A DNA stretch of 64,000 nucleotides from Glycomyces lechevalierae (lineage in GTDB: Bacteria > Actinomycetota > Actinomycetes > Mycobacteriales > Micromonosporaceae), in NCBI RefSeq assembly GCF_027622945.1, contig NZ_JAPZVQ010000001.1, forward strand, positions 440,927-504,926. The letters run 5' to 3'. This document shows, piece after piece, positions 1-7,546 of this stretch. The translations under genes were made by a program, and so were the position numbers. Position 1 is the stretch's first letter; each line of letters opens with the position of its first letter. The notes beneath the pieces were generated by a model, which ran no database searches, was not told the origin of the DNA, and saw only the letters and a program-made list of their open reading frames with translations.

Positions 1-26
1 GTTGTTATAGAGAAAGGGGTGCCGAC

Positions 27-434
27 ATGCACCAGGCACTCGTGGACGCCATGCACGACTACTTCGACGCCGGCATGACCATGGACCTCGACCGGCTCGA
101 CGCGATCTACGACGACGAGTTCGAGAACCTGCGCGTCGACCGGGCCGGGCGCTCGATCACCTTGAGCAAGGACCAGTTCATGGCCCGCTTCCGGGCGCTC
201 AAGGCCCAAGGCGAGACCGTCGGCGAATCGGTCGACGACGCCACCTTCCCGGCCTCCAACGTGTTCGGCGACCACGCCCTCATCGTCATGCGCCGGGTCG
301 AGAACGACGAGCCGAGCCAGTACGCGTTCGTCTGGCGGCTCGCCGACGGACGCCCCGCCACGATCCTGCGGGAGCTCACCTTCGACCACGACATCAGCTA
401 CCTGCTCGCGATGGTCGCCGCAGCCCAGTCCTGA
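27..434 (+). CDS. NTF2-like (SnoaL-type) small protein
   Basis: A 135-residue soluble protein with an early D/E-rich amphipathic helix, a beta-rich middle and a final VWRLADG...ILRELTF strand pair, which is the pattern of the NTF2/SnoaL cone fold. Members act as small isomerases, hydrolases or ligand-binding proteins, often handling oxidative or nuclear-transport-like reactions, and cannot be assigned a substrate from sequence alone. A strong ribosome site (AAAGGGG, about 8 nt upstream) supports the ATG start. There is no signal peptide or membrane segment. It stands alone, 230 nt before a LysR gene on the same strand. The fold call is moderately safe; the function is unknown. Confidence 0.6.
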   Translation: MHQALVDAMHDYFDAGMTMDLDRLDAIYDDEFENLRVDRAGRSITLSKDQFMARFRALKAQGETVGESVDDATFPASNVFGDHALIVMRRVENDEPSQYAFVWRLADGRPATILRELTFDHDISYLLAMVAAAQS

Positions 435-628
435 TCGGTCGACGGACGAGGCGACCGTTGCAGGCGCCTTCGCCCTCGGCCGGAAACCCCAGTTCGTGAA
501 CACTGCCTCGCGCGCCGGCCTGCTGCGCGGGTCCAGGTGATACCGCCGTTCTCGTGCATGCGCGCGCGGCCCCGATTCGACGGACGGCCTGAAGATCCTT
601 CATACTCAGTGTTCAGGAAGGCTGAGCG
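435..628. other. intergenic, no gene seen
   Basis: About 230 nt separate the NTF2-like gene from the LysR gene. I see no convincing ORF here; the only clear signal is the inverted repeat at its right end (629-651). Confidence 0.5.
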
Positions 629-651
629 ATTGTTCGGTGTGGTTGAACAAT
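629..651. promoter_or_regulatory. inverted repeat, probable LysR operator
   Basis: ATTGTTC (629-635) and GAACAAT (645-651) form a perfect 7-bp inverted repeat with a 9-nt centre, ending about 14 nt before the start codon of the LysR gene. The length and T...A spacing fit a LysR-type box, so autoregulation is likely. Confidence 0.55.
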
Positions 652-665
652 AGAGGTGAGCTGCT

Positions 666-1583
666 TTGGAGCGCCAGGAGATCGAGACGTTCCTCGTGCT
701 GTGCGAAGAGCTGCACTTCGGCCGTACCGCCAAGCGCCTGCGCATCTCCCCGGCACGCGTCACCCAGCTCGTCCAGAAGGTCGAGCGCCGGATCGGCGCG
801 ACCCTGTTCGAGCGGAACACGCGCGGGGTGACCCTCACCGACCTGGGACGCAGGTTCCAGCGCGACCTCGCGCCCGCGCACGAGGCCGTCGAGGAGATCG
901 TCCTACGCACCATCCAGGCCGCGAAGGGGATCGAGGGTGAACTGCGGCTGGGTTTCCTCGGCACCGCGAACGGCCGGCACCTGGTCGAGCTCGCCCGCCT
1001 GTTCGAAGCCCACCGGCCCGGCGCCACCGTGCGCCTCGTGCTCGAGGCCGAGATCGGCGATCATCTGCGGCCGCTGCGGGAGGACCGGGTCGACCTCCTG
1101 GCCGTGCCCCTGCCCGTCCGCGAGCAAGGCATCGCCCTCGGGCCGGTGGTCCTGCGCGAGCGCCTGCTGATGGCGGTGCCCGAAGGGCACCCGATCGCGA
1201 TTCGGGGCCACGCCACCTTCGAAGACCTCGCCGACAACCCGGTCATCGTCTCCTCGGGCGACCCGGATGACTACTGGATCGACTACTTCGTGCCGCCCCG
1301 GACGCCGTCGGGGCGACCGATCGAGCGCACGCACCGCGTCGAGAGCCTCCAGGCAGGCATCGCGCTCGTCATGGCGGGCAAGGGCATCGGCCCGATCATC
1401 GCACAGTTCGCGCAGTACAACCAGCATCCCGGCATCACCTATGTGCCGATCGAGAACGGACCCGTTGTCGCCTCGGCGCTGGCCTGGTCGGCCGCGCGCG
1501 AGACCGCGCTCATCCGGGACTTCGCGCGGCTCGCCGAGGACCACGGGCCGGTCGCCGTCGACTGGCCTCCGGCCACCGCTTAG
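666..1583 (+). CDS. LysR family transcriptional regulator
   Basis: A 305-residue LysR regulator. Residues 1-60 are the winged helix-turn-helix, with the family pattern LCEELHFGRTAKRLRISPARVTQLVQKVERRIGA split by a recognisable recognition helix and the FERNTRGVTLT wing. Residues about 85-295 form the periplasmic-binding-like effector domain. The TTG start is chosen because a GAGGTGAG ribosome site lies just upstream and the HTH begins directly after it. The inverted repeat 629-651 abuts the gene and probably mediates autoregulation. The next operon (1808-4314) runs in the same direction after a 224-nt gap and may be its target, but that is inferred from position only. The effector is unknown. 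Confidence 0.9.
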   Translation: MERQEIETFLVLCEELHFGRTAKRLRISPARVTQLVQKVERRIGATLFERNTRGVTLTDLGRRFQRDLAPAHEAVEEIVLRTIQAAKGIEGELRLGFLGTANGRHLVELARLFEAHRPGATVRLVLEAEIGDHLRPLREDRVDLLAVPLPVREQGIALGPVVLRERLLMAVPEGHPIAIRGHATFEDLADNPVIVSSGDPDDYWIDYFVPPRTPSGRPIERTHRVESLQAGIALVMAGKGIGPIIAQFAQYNQHPGITYVPIENGPVVASALAWSAARETALIRDFARLAEDHGPVAVDWPPATA

Positions 1584-1745
1584 GAGTCCCGCAGGCCGCA
1601 GCGGTATTGCGGACCTGCGAAACGACTCTTGAACCCCGCTGAAGACCCAGCGCTGTCCATCAGGGTCTTCATCCGCGCTGAAGGTGTGTTGAACGCTTCG
1701 CCGTTGTCTCCCCTTCTCCATGGGCCGCACAGTGGATCACGCCTG

Positions 1746-1767
1746 CCCGGCAGCCGCGGCTGCCGGG
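1746..1767. terminator. 22-bp perfect palindrome
   Basis: CCCGGCAGCC / GGCTGCCGGG around a central GC is a perfect 22-bp palindrome between the LysR gene and the next operon. As RNA it would make a strong hairpin and is most simply a terminator for the LysR gene. An operator role cannot be excluded. Confidence 0.45.
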
Positions 1768-1807
1768 TCGGCTTCCATCGGCATCACTCGTCCCATGAGG
1801 AGTCACA

Positions 1808-2209
1808 TTGAGCACTGGGCGAACCGACACGGGACCGCCGAGGTCGATCCCGGTCGTCGTCATCACCTTGCTGTGCGCCGCCAGCGTGCTGGTCTTCGGC
1901 GTCTGGGCCTTCTTCGCGCCCGTCAGCTTCATCGAATACGTCAACTACGCGCCTTACAACGAGCACCTGACGCATGACGCGGGCGCCTTCCAGGTCGGCA
2001 TCGGCTTCGGCCTGATCGCCGCGCTGCTCTGGAACGACGCGCTGGGCGCGGCACTGATCGGCTTCGTAGCCGGCAGCGGCCTGCACACCTGGTCGCACTT
2101 CGCCGACCGCCACCTCGGCGGGCACGGCTCCGACGTGCCGCTGCTGGGCGCCACGACACTGCTGGGCATCGTCGCGGTCGTCCTCCTGATGCGAAGGAAG
2201 CGCGCATGA
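1808..2209 (+). CDS. small multi-pass membrane protein
   Basis: A 133-residue protein with four hydrophobic segments (about residues 15-35, 55-80, 85-100 and 108-128) and an RRKR positively charged tail facing the cytoplasm. The TTG start is supported by a GAGGAGTCAC ribosome site at good spacing. It overlaps the next gene by four bases (ATGA), so it is the first gene of a translationally coupled operon with an epimerase-like protein and an FAD oxidoreductase. I do not recognise a characterised family with certainty; it resembles small DoxX/DUF4345-like membrane proteins that travel with redox enzymes. Function unknown. Confidence 0.65.
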   Translation: MSTGRTDTGPPRSIPVVVITLLCAASVLVFGVWAFFAPVSFIEYVNYAPYNEHLTHDAGAFQVGIGFGLIAALLWNDALGAALIGFVAGSGLHTWSHFADRHLGGHGSDVPLLGATTLLGIVAVVLLMRRKRA

Positions 2210-3105
2210 GAGTCCTCCTGGCCGGCGCCTCCGGCGCCGTCGGCGCCCCGATCACCCGGGCGCTCCTCGCCTCCGGGCACGAGGTCGTGGCCCTGACCCG
2301 CCGTCGCGGCGGCGCACCCGCGGGCACGACCGAGCTGGTGGGCGACGCGCTCGACCGCGACGGCCTCTTGGCGGCCGTCCGCGGCCTGCGAGCCGACGCG
2401 GTCATGCACCAGTTGACCGCCTTGAAGAAGGCCCCGATGCGGCACCGGGACCTGGAGGCGACCAACCGCCTCCGCACGGAGGGCACCGCGAACCTCCTCG
2501 CCGCCGCTCGCGCGGTGGGCGCCCGGCGGTTCGTCACCCAGTCGAACCTCTTCGGCTACGGGTACGGGAACCTCGGCGAGCACTTCCACACCGAGCGGGA
2601 CGCGTTCGGGAAGGGCGGGTACGGCCACTTCGACCAGCACATCGCCGCGCTGCATTCGACCGAGCAGCAGGCGTTCAACACCGAAGGCGTCGAAGGGATC
2701 GCGCTGCGCTACGGCGCCTTCTACGGCGCCCCGGGCGACCCCGTCGTCGAGATGCTCAAGCGGGGACAACTGCCGGCAGTGAAGGGCGGCCCCATCTCCT
2801 TCATCCACGTCGAAGACGTCGCCGCCGCCACGGTCGCGGCCCTCGAGCGCGGCCGCGGCGGTGAGGCGTACAACGTCGTCGACGACGAGCCCGCCCCGTG
2901 GCGCGACTTCTTCCGCACCACCGCTGCGCATCTCGGCGCCCCGGCGCCGAAACCGCTGCCCGGCTGGATGCTCCGGCCGATCCCGATCATGCATGCCATC
3001 ATGACCGGCTCCTACCGCCTGTCGAACGCCAAGGCCAGGGCCGAACTCGGCTGGGCCCCGTCGATGCCGACATTCCGTGAAGGCATCGCCTCCATTCGGG
3101 CCTGA
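2206..3105 (+). CDS. NAD-dependent epimerase/dehydratase family protein
   Basis: A 299-residue extended short-chain dehydrogenase. The Rossmann motif GASGAVGAPI lies at residues 6-15. It is followed by nucleotide-sugar-epimerase-like segments (VMHQLTALKK, RFVTQSNLFGYG, LRYGAFYGAPGD, FIHVEDVAAATVAAL and YNVVDDEPAPWRDFF). The usual YxxxK catalytic pair is not obvious: the expected position reads around GYGHFDQHIAALHSTEQQ, so this may be a non-canonical redox or binding protein. The start ATG overlaps the stop of the upstream membrane protein. Substrate unknown. It sits in an operon with an FAD/NAD oxidoreductase, suggesting a small redox module. Confidence 0.8.
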   Translation: MRVLLAGASGAVGAPITRALLASGHEVVALTRRRGGAPAGTTELVGDALDRDGLLAAVRGLRADAVMHQLTALKKAPMRHRDLEATNRLRTEGTANLLAAARAVGARRFVTQSNLFGYGYGNLGEHFHTERDAFGKGGYGHFDQHIAALHSTEQQAFNTEGVEGIALRYGAFYGAPGDPVVEMLKRGQLPAVKGGPISFIHVEDVAAATVAALERGRGGEAYNVVDDEPAPWRDFFRTTAAHLGAPAPKPLPGWMLRPIPIMHAIMTGSYRLSNAKARAELGWAPSMPTFREGIASIRA

Positions 3106-3159
3106 TGCGCAGATCGACCGAATCCCCCTGATCCTCAGCAAGAACGAACGGACACAACA

Positions 3160-4314
3160 ATGAAGCACCGCATCCTGATCCTCGGCGCCGGCTACACCGG
3201 CATGATGGCCGCCCACGGCCTCGCCCTGCGCAACAAGACCGCCGAGGTCACCCTCGTCAACCCGACCGACGTCTTCAACGAGCGTCTCCGCCAGCACCAA
3301 GCCGCAGTCGGGCAGGACCTCGGCGCCCACCGCATCCCCGACCTCGTCGGGCCCGCGGGCGTCACCTTCGTCCAGGGCCGCGCGGCCCGCATCGCGACCG
3401 ACCGCCGCAGCGTCGTCCTCGACGACGGCCGCGACCTCGCGTACGACCACCTGGTCTACGCGATCGGCAGCGCCACTCCCCGCGTCGAGCACGCCTTCAC
3501 CATCGACGACCCGGCATTCGCAGCAGCCCTGCGGGACAACGCCGACGGCACGCTGACCGTGTGCGGCGCGGGCCTCACCGGCATCGAGGCGGCCACCGAA
3601 GCCGCCGAGACCTACCCCGAGATGCGAGTGCGCCTGCTCAGCCGCGGCGAACCCGGCTCGATGATGGGCCCGGCGGCCCGCGCCTACCTCATGAACGCCC
3701 TGTACCGGCTTCGCATCGAGGTCCGCACCGGGGCGACCGTGGCCCGTGTCCTCCCCGAGGCGGTCGAACTCGCAGGCGGCGACCGCATCCCGACCGATGT
3801 GACACTGTGGACCACGGGTGTCGCCCACGCCCGCCTCGCCGCCGAAGCGGGGATCACCGTCGACGAGGCCGGCCGCGTCGCCGTCGACGCCGCGCTCCGC
3901 TCGGTCTCGCACCCCGACGTGTTCGCGATCGGCGACGCGGCGGCGGTCCGCCAGGCGTACGGAGTGATCCACGGGACCTGCCAGAGCGGCATCCCCACGG
4001 CCGCGCACGCCGCCGAGTCGATCACCCGCATCCTGCACGGCAAGGAGCCCAAGGCGTTCCGGTTCGGGTACATCCACCAGCCGGTGTCGCTCGGCCGCAA
4101 GGACGCCGTCATCCAGTTCACCAACCCCGACGACACCCCGAGCCGCTGGTACCTCAAAGGCAAAGCCGCCATCGCCTACAAGGAGGCCGTCAGCTCCAGC
4201 CCCTTCAAGTTCTACCGCTCCAAGTCGCCCATCCCCTCCGCCATGACCAAGCGGAGCGGCGGACGCCGCAACCGGCCCCATGTCGCGTCGGCGACACCGG
4301 CCCCCGCCATGTAG
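3160..4314 (+). CDS. NAD(P)/FAD-dependent oxidoreductase (NDH-2-like)
   Basis: A 384-residue flavoprotein of the pyridine-nucleotide disulfide/NDH-2 superfamily. The FAD-binding GAGYTGMMAA motif is at residues 8-17. A second dinucleotide motif, CGAGLTGIEAATEAA, is at about 134-148, and the FAD ribityl-binding motif VFAIGDAAAV is near 254-263. It likely transfers electrons from NAD(P)H to a quinone or carotenoid-like acceptor at the membrane face. There is no CxxxxC redox disulfide, which separates it from disulfide reductases. It follows the epimerase-like gene by 54 nt and ends the operon before a strong hairpin at 4323-4351. Exact acceptor unknown. Confidence 0.85.
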   Translation: MKHRILILGAGYTGMMAAHGLALRNKTAEVTLVNPTDVFNERLRQHQAAVGQDLGAHRIPDLVGPAGVTFVQGRAARIATDRRSVVLDDGRDLAYDHLVYAIGSATPRVEHAFTIDDPAFAAALRDNADGTLTVCGAGLTGIEAATEAAETYPEMRVRLLSRGEPGSMMGPAARAYLMNALYRLRIEVRTGATVARVLPEAVELAGGDRIPTDVTLWTTGVAHARLAAEAGITVDEAGRVAVDAALRSVSHPDVFAIGDAAAVRQAYGVIHGTCQSGIPTAAHAAESITRILHGKEPKAFRFGYIHQPVSLGRKDAVIQFTNPDDTPSRWYLKGKAAIAYKEAVSSSPFKFYRSKSPIPSAMTKRSGGRRNRPHVASATPAPAM

Positions 4315-4322
4315 GCACCGCC

Positions 4323-4351
4323 GCACGGGCCGCCGCGGCGGCGGCCCGTGC
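4323..4351. terminator. strong hairpin terminator
   Basis: GCACGGGCCGCCGC (4323-4336) pairs perfectly with GCGGCGGCCCGTGC (4338-4351), nine nucleotides after the oxidoreductase stop codon. No U-run follows, as is common in actinomycetes. Confidence 0.65.
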
Positions 4352-4443
4352 CGCTCCACCTTGCGACGCGCCGCGAGAAGCCCGCCCAGGTCGAGAGCCA
4401 TTCCGCTGCAACGCGAACCGCACGTGCGTCGACCAGCAGAGGC

Positions 4444-4477
4444 AAGCATACTCAATATGTAGATACCTAGTATGCTT
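4444..4477. promoter_or_regulatory. AT-rich inverted repeat upstream of secreted protein gene
   Basis: AAGCATACT (4444-4452) and AGTATGCTT (4469-4477) form a perfect 9-bp inverted repeat with a 16-nt AT-rich centre, about 57 nt before the start of the secreted protein gene. It is the most AT-rich patch nearby. A dimeric-regulator operator overlapping the promoter is the simplest reading; the regulator is unknown. Confidence 0.5.
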
Positions 4478-4533
4478 CGCATTGTCATGCCCCGTCCGGT
4501 CCGTCCCGGGCCGGGCGCTTCCGTGAAGGAGAG

Positions 4534-6459
4534 ATGATGCGAAATCGAACCATTGTCGGTGCAGCTCTAGCGGTCACCGCGTTGGGAGGGGCCTCCGTCG
4601 CGGGCGTCCTCACCGCCGGCGCGGCCGAGAACGAATCCCGGTACGAACCCGTCCAGACTGCGACCGAAGCCGCTTCCGAAGGGGCGCTCATGCTGCCCAC
4701 CGGCGACGTGGTGCGGCTGTCGCCGGGCGGCCGCATCGATGTGGAGCCGGCCGCGGGCCGCGAGGATGTCGGCTTCGTCGGCCAGACGGCGAAGGACGGA
4801 TCGGGCGATGTGGTCGTCGTCCCCGCCGACATGCTCGACGCCGTCCGGTCCGGAGCCGAGGACCCGCGCCGCTACAACGTCTCGCGGCTACTCGCCGCCG
4901 GACACTCCGATGCGGCGGCCGTCACCGAAGCCGAACTCGACGACCGCGCCTACACCGGGCTCGTCCCGGCCCCCGAACCGGCCGAGGCCTCCGATGCGGC
5001 GCAGCAGCTCACGGTCCGGCTCCTCGACCGCTCGGGCGACGCCCCGGAGGGGGCCGTCGTCTCCTGGATCAGGGAGGGCGAAACCGGTGGCATCGAGATC
5101 GGCGAAGACGGCACCGGCACGACCGCACTCGAACCCGGCGAGTACCTGATCTCCACGCTCACCGTCAACGCCACCACCGCAACCGAACGCGGCGAAGCCG
5201 TCTACGGCTTCACCCCGGTCACCGTCGGGAAGGGCCCCGCCGAACTGGTCGTCGACGCCGCGGCGGCCGCGCCCGTCGGCGTCGAGGTCGAGCGCGACGA
5301 CGCCGAACTCGAAAAACATCTGCTCTATGTGGAAGCCGGCACCGAGTCCGACTCCGTCGCCACCTTCGAGTTCATGGACGCCGGCACCGACGCGTACGTG
5401 CTGCCGCAGCCCGAAGCGTCCGGCTACGCGTTCAACTTCCTCTACCAACCGGTGCTGGCGGGTCCGGCGGACGCCGCCGACCCCTACACCTACACGCTCG
5501 CGTTCGGCGGAGCCGGTCCGATCCCCGCCGATCCGTTCTACGAGGTCGCTGACGCCGACCTCGCGGTCGAGCAGACCGAGTACCAGGACCTCGGCGTCGA
5601 ACTCCAAGGGCGCCAATGCGACTACCCGAGGGCCTGGAAGGGCCAGTTCTTCCTGTTCGGGCAGTGTGCGGAACGCGCGTTCCCGTCTGAGGCGACCAAC
5701 CTCTACAGCGCCGCACCGATCCTGTGGGACCAGACGGTCGAAGCGGGCGTCTTCGACGAGAACTCGGACCTCACTGACGGCTACACGAGCCTCGCGCCCG
5801 ACGTCGCGATGCCGGCCGGCCCGGCCGAGCGGGTCATCGGCGACGGCCCGCTGGCCGCGGGCAGCCCGCACGTAGTGCGCAACGGGGACACGATCTCGGG
5901 CCTCACCTGGCCGGTCGCCAGCCACAGCGGCGACATCGTGCGGCTGGTCGGATACGAGAGCGGTGGCGTCACCGTCAGCCGCGACGGCGAGGTGCTCGGC
6001 ACCGCGAAGAACCCGGAGAACTTCTCGATCGACCTTCCCGAAGGCGACCAGGGCCGATACACCCTGACGGTGGAGGCGACCCGCGGCACCGAGACGGCAC
6101 TGTACGGCATTGAATCCATTATGGAGTGGTCGTTCGACTCCGCGACCGCCGAGGAAGCGGTACTGGACCTCCCGGTGGTCCTTGTGGAATCCGAAGCCGT
6201 GCAGCACGGCCTGGCCGAGCGGGACGAGCCGCAAACGATCAGCCTGGCGCTCGACAGCATGGAGACCACCGTCGAGTCCATGGGTCTGGAGGTCTCCTAC
6301 GACGACGGCGAGACCTGGACCGAAGCCGAACTCGAAGGCGACACCGCCGTGCTCGAACACCCAGCCGGAGCCGAGTTCGTCTCGCTCCGCCTGACCGCCA
6401 CCGACAGCGCGGGCACCGAGGTCACCCACACCACCATCCGCTCCTACGGACTGTGCTGA
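4534..6459 (+). CDS. secreted subtilase-like protein lacking the protease domain (paralogue A)
   Basis: A 641-residue exported protein. Residues 1-30 are a signal peptide (basic start, hydrophobic core, AGA-like cleavage region). Residues about 50-130 (LPTGDVVRLSPGGRIDVEPA, AGREDVGF, VVPADMLDAV, RRYNVSRLLAAGH) match the prodomain-like N-terminus I associate with large actinobacterial S8 subtilases. Residues about 155-640 match their C-terminal half, ending in LEVSYDDGETWTEAEL and VTHTTIRSYGL. The Asp/His/Ser catalytic core that should lie between them is absent: no GTSMA-type serine motif or HGT-type histidine motif is present. The 17221-19206 gene is a clear paralogue with the same layout. 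A role as protease inhibitor, decoy or wall protein is inference only. Confidence 0.75.
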   Translation: MMRNRTIVGAALAVTALGGASVAGVLTAGAAENESRYEPVQTATEAASEGALMLPTGDVVRLSPGGRIDVEPAAGREDVGFVGQTAKDGSGDVVVVPADMLDAVRSGAEDPRRYNVSRLLAAGHSDAAAVTEAELDDRAYTGLVPAPEPAEASDAAQQLTVRLLDRSGDAPEGAVVSWIREGETGGIEIGEDGTGTTALEPGEYLISTLTVNATTATERGEAVYGFTPVTVGKGPAELVVDAAAAAPVGVEVERDDAELEKHLLYVEAGTESDSVATFEFMDAGTDAYVLPQPEASGYAFNFLYQPVLAGPADAADPYTYTLAFGGAGPIPADPFYEVADADLAVEQTEYQDLGVELQGRQCDYPRAWKGQFFLFGQCAERAFPSEATNLYSAAPILWDQTVEAGVFDENSDLTDGYTSLAPDVAMPAGPAERVIGDGPLAAGSPHVVRNGDTISGLTWPVASHSGDIVRLVGYESGGVTVSRDGEVLGTAKNPENFSIDLPEGDQGRYTLTVEATRGTETALYGIESIMEWSFDSATAEEAVLDLPVVLVESEAVQHGLAERDEPQTISLALDSMETTVESMGLEVSYDDGETWTEAELEGDTAVLEHPAGAEFVSLRLTATDSAGTEVTHTTIRSYGLC

Positions 6460-6497
6460 CCTCGCGGCGCACCTGGACGGATGGAGTTCCAGGGAGC

Positions 6498-6532
6498 GGG
6501 CCGGTCGAGGCCCCACCTGCCTCGACCGGCCC
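6498..6532. terminator. hairpin terminator after paralogue A
   Basis: GGGCCGGTCGAGG (6498-6510) pairs perfectly with CCTCGACCGGCCC (6520-6532) over a 9-nt loop, about 40 nt past the stop codon. Confidence 0.75.
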
Positions 6533-6539
6533 TTGTGGC

Positions 6540-6577
6540 GCCCTGCGACCTCCTGGGAGGTCGACCGGTCGCAGGGC
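6540..6577. terminator. hairpin terminator for the minus-strand pair
   Basis: GCCCTGCGACC (6540-6550) pairs with GGTCGCAGGGC (6567-6577). It lies directly downstream, on the minus strand, of the small gene ending at 6588, so the convergent units each have a hairpin. Confidence 0.65.
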
Positions 6578-6587
6578 GGCCTGGTGT

Positions 6588-6917
6588 TCAGTCTTTGTCA
6601 GGGTTGGCGATGAGGGCGCGGGTGCGCTTCAGAATCCACGGGCACCACTCGTCGTTGTTCCACGCGCCGTTCCAGATCGGTGGGTCTTCCGGGTCGTCGG
6701 TGAAGCGGCAGCATTCGCGGGCGCCGGCTCCGTCGTTCACGTCGATCAGGTAGATGGTCGGCCCGTTCGGGTAGCGGCCACGGTCGGGCGGGATCTCGTA
6801 GACGCTGAATACGGCTGGCCCCCTGCGGAACCAGCCGAGGTGGCCGTGGATGCCGGGCTCTCCGTCGGAGCGGAGGTTGTAAGGGCCTTCATCGGAGGCT
6901 GCCATGGTCTTAGCCAT
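6588..6917 (-). CDS. hypothetical small protein, second gene of pair
   Basis: A 109-residue soluble protein of unknown family, rich in Trp, Pro and Gly (GHLGWFRRG, PPIWNGAWNNDEWCPW). The start chosen (MAKTMAAS) has its ATG 8 nt inside the end of the upstream gene, giving translational coupling; an ATG at 6905 is an alternative. It has no signal peptide or membrane segment. It forms a two-gene operon with the 6910-7215 gene and faces an XRE/DUF397 regulator pair across a 331-nt intergenic region. No function can be assigned. Confidence 0.5.
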   Translation of the reverse strand: MAKTMAASDEGPYNLRSDGEPGIHGHLGWFRRGPAVFSVYEIPPDRGRYPNGPTIYLIDVNDGAGARECCRFTDDPEDPPIWNGAWNNDEWCPWILKRTRALIANPDKD

Positions 6918-7215
6918 TGCAGAAGCGGATCGAGGAGGGCGCGGACGCGATGGGCTGGCGGCCACGGTAGAAGGCGCGGAACGCGGATTCTTCTACCCAG
7001 ATCTTCCACTGGGGCTTGAAGGACCGCCAGAACGGACCCCAAGTTTCTTTCAGGTCACCGGAGTTGAGTCCGGAGACGATCAGCACGATGTCGTCACCGT
7101 TGCCGGTGAGAACTTGGAACGAGTCCGGCGCATCAGCGCATGAGACTCGGACCCGGTAGGTCCGATAGTCGTCGCTGAACGAACCTCGTTCAACCCCTTC
7201 ATGATTCGCGGTCAT
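6910..7215 (-). CDS. hypothetical small protein, first gene of pair
   Basis: A 101-residue polar protein of unknown family, with a beta-rich first half (YRTYRVRVSCADAP, DDIVLIVSGLN) and an aromatic second half (ETWGPFWRSFKPQWKIWVEESAFRAFYRG). The ATG is preceded by GGGGGATAAGCG, a strong ribosome site. It overlaps the start of the downstream small gene, so the two are co-translated. The pair is divergent from the XRE/DUF397 genes, and the intergenic region carries a set of phased ACCGTGA repeats. A link to those regulators is possible but unproven. Confidence 0.5.
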   Translation of the reverse strand: MTANHEGVERGSFSDDYRTYRVRVSCADAPDSFQVLTGNGDDIVLIVSGLNSGDLKETWGPFWRSFKPQWKIWVEESAFRAFYRGRQPIASAPSSIRFCNG

Positions 7216-7546
7216 CGCTTATCCCCCTTCTGAGTATCGGATTTCCGACAGTGCGAGCGCCCGGAACCGCTGGCCGCGGGAGGCGCAAAGCGTCCCCGGG
7301 CTTCCCGCCGCATCGCGAACCGCATGACGGATCACGCGACATCCACGAATCTAAGCGACAAAACCGCAGGTCACAAGATGAGAATCGCTGCGTGTCAAGT
7401 AGACCGTGATAATCAAACCGTGAGTCTCTGACCGTGAATCACACACTCTCCTTCACTCACGCCGCGTTTCTCACAGCGACCTCGGAGACGTGGACTGTGC
7501 AATAGTGAGTGATCACATGCGGCAACGAGAAGCCTGGGGGGCAGGT
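7216..7546. promoter_or_regulatory. 331-nt divergent regulatory region with phased repeats
   Basis: This gap separates the two hypothetical genes from the XRE regulator. It contains three ACCGTGA repeats at 7403-7409, 7417-7423 and 7431-7437, exactly 14 bp apart. It also contains an 8-bp inverted repeat, TCACTCAC (7453-7460) with GTGAGTGA (7505-7512). I see no gene in it. Confidence 0.55.

Noticed and set aside
1954..4488. A very long open frame (844 codons) on the minus strand opposite three plus-strand genes
   Set aside because: Composition is low-complexity Gly/Arg/Val with no domain logic. It is the antisense shadow of well-supported genes and arises from high GC at third positions.
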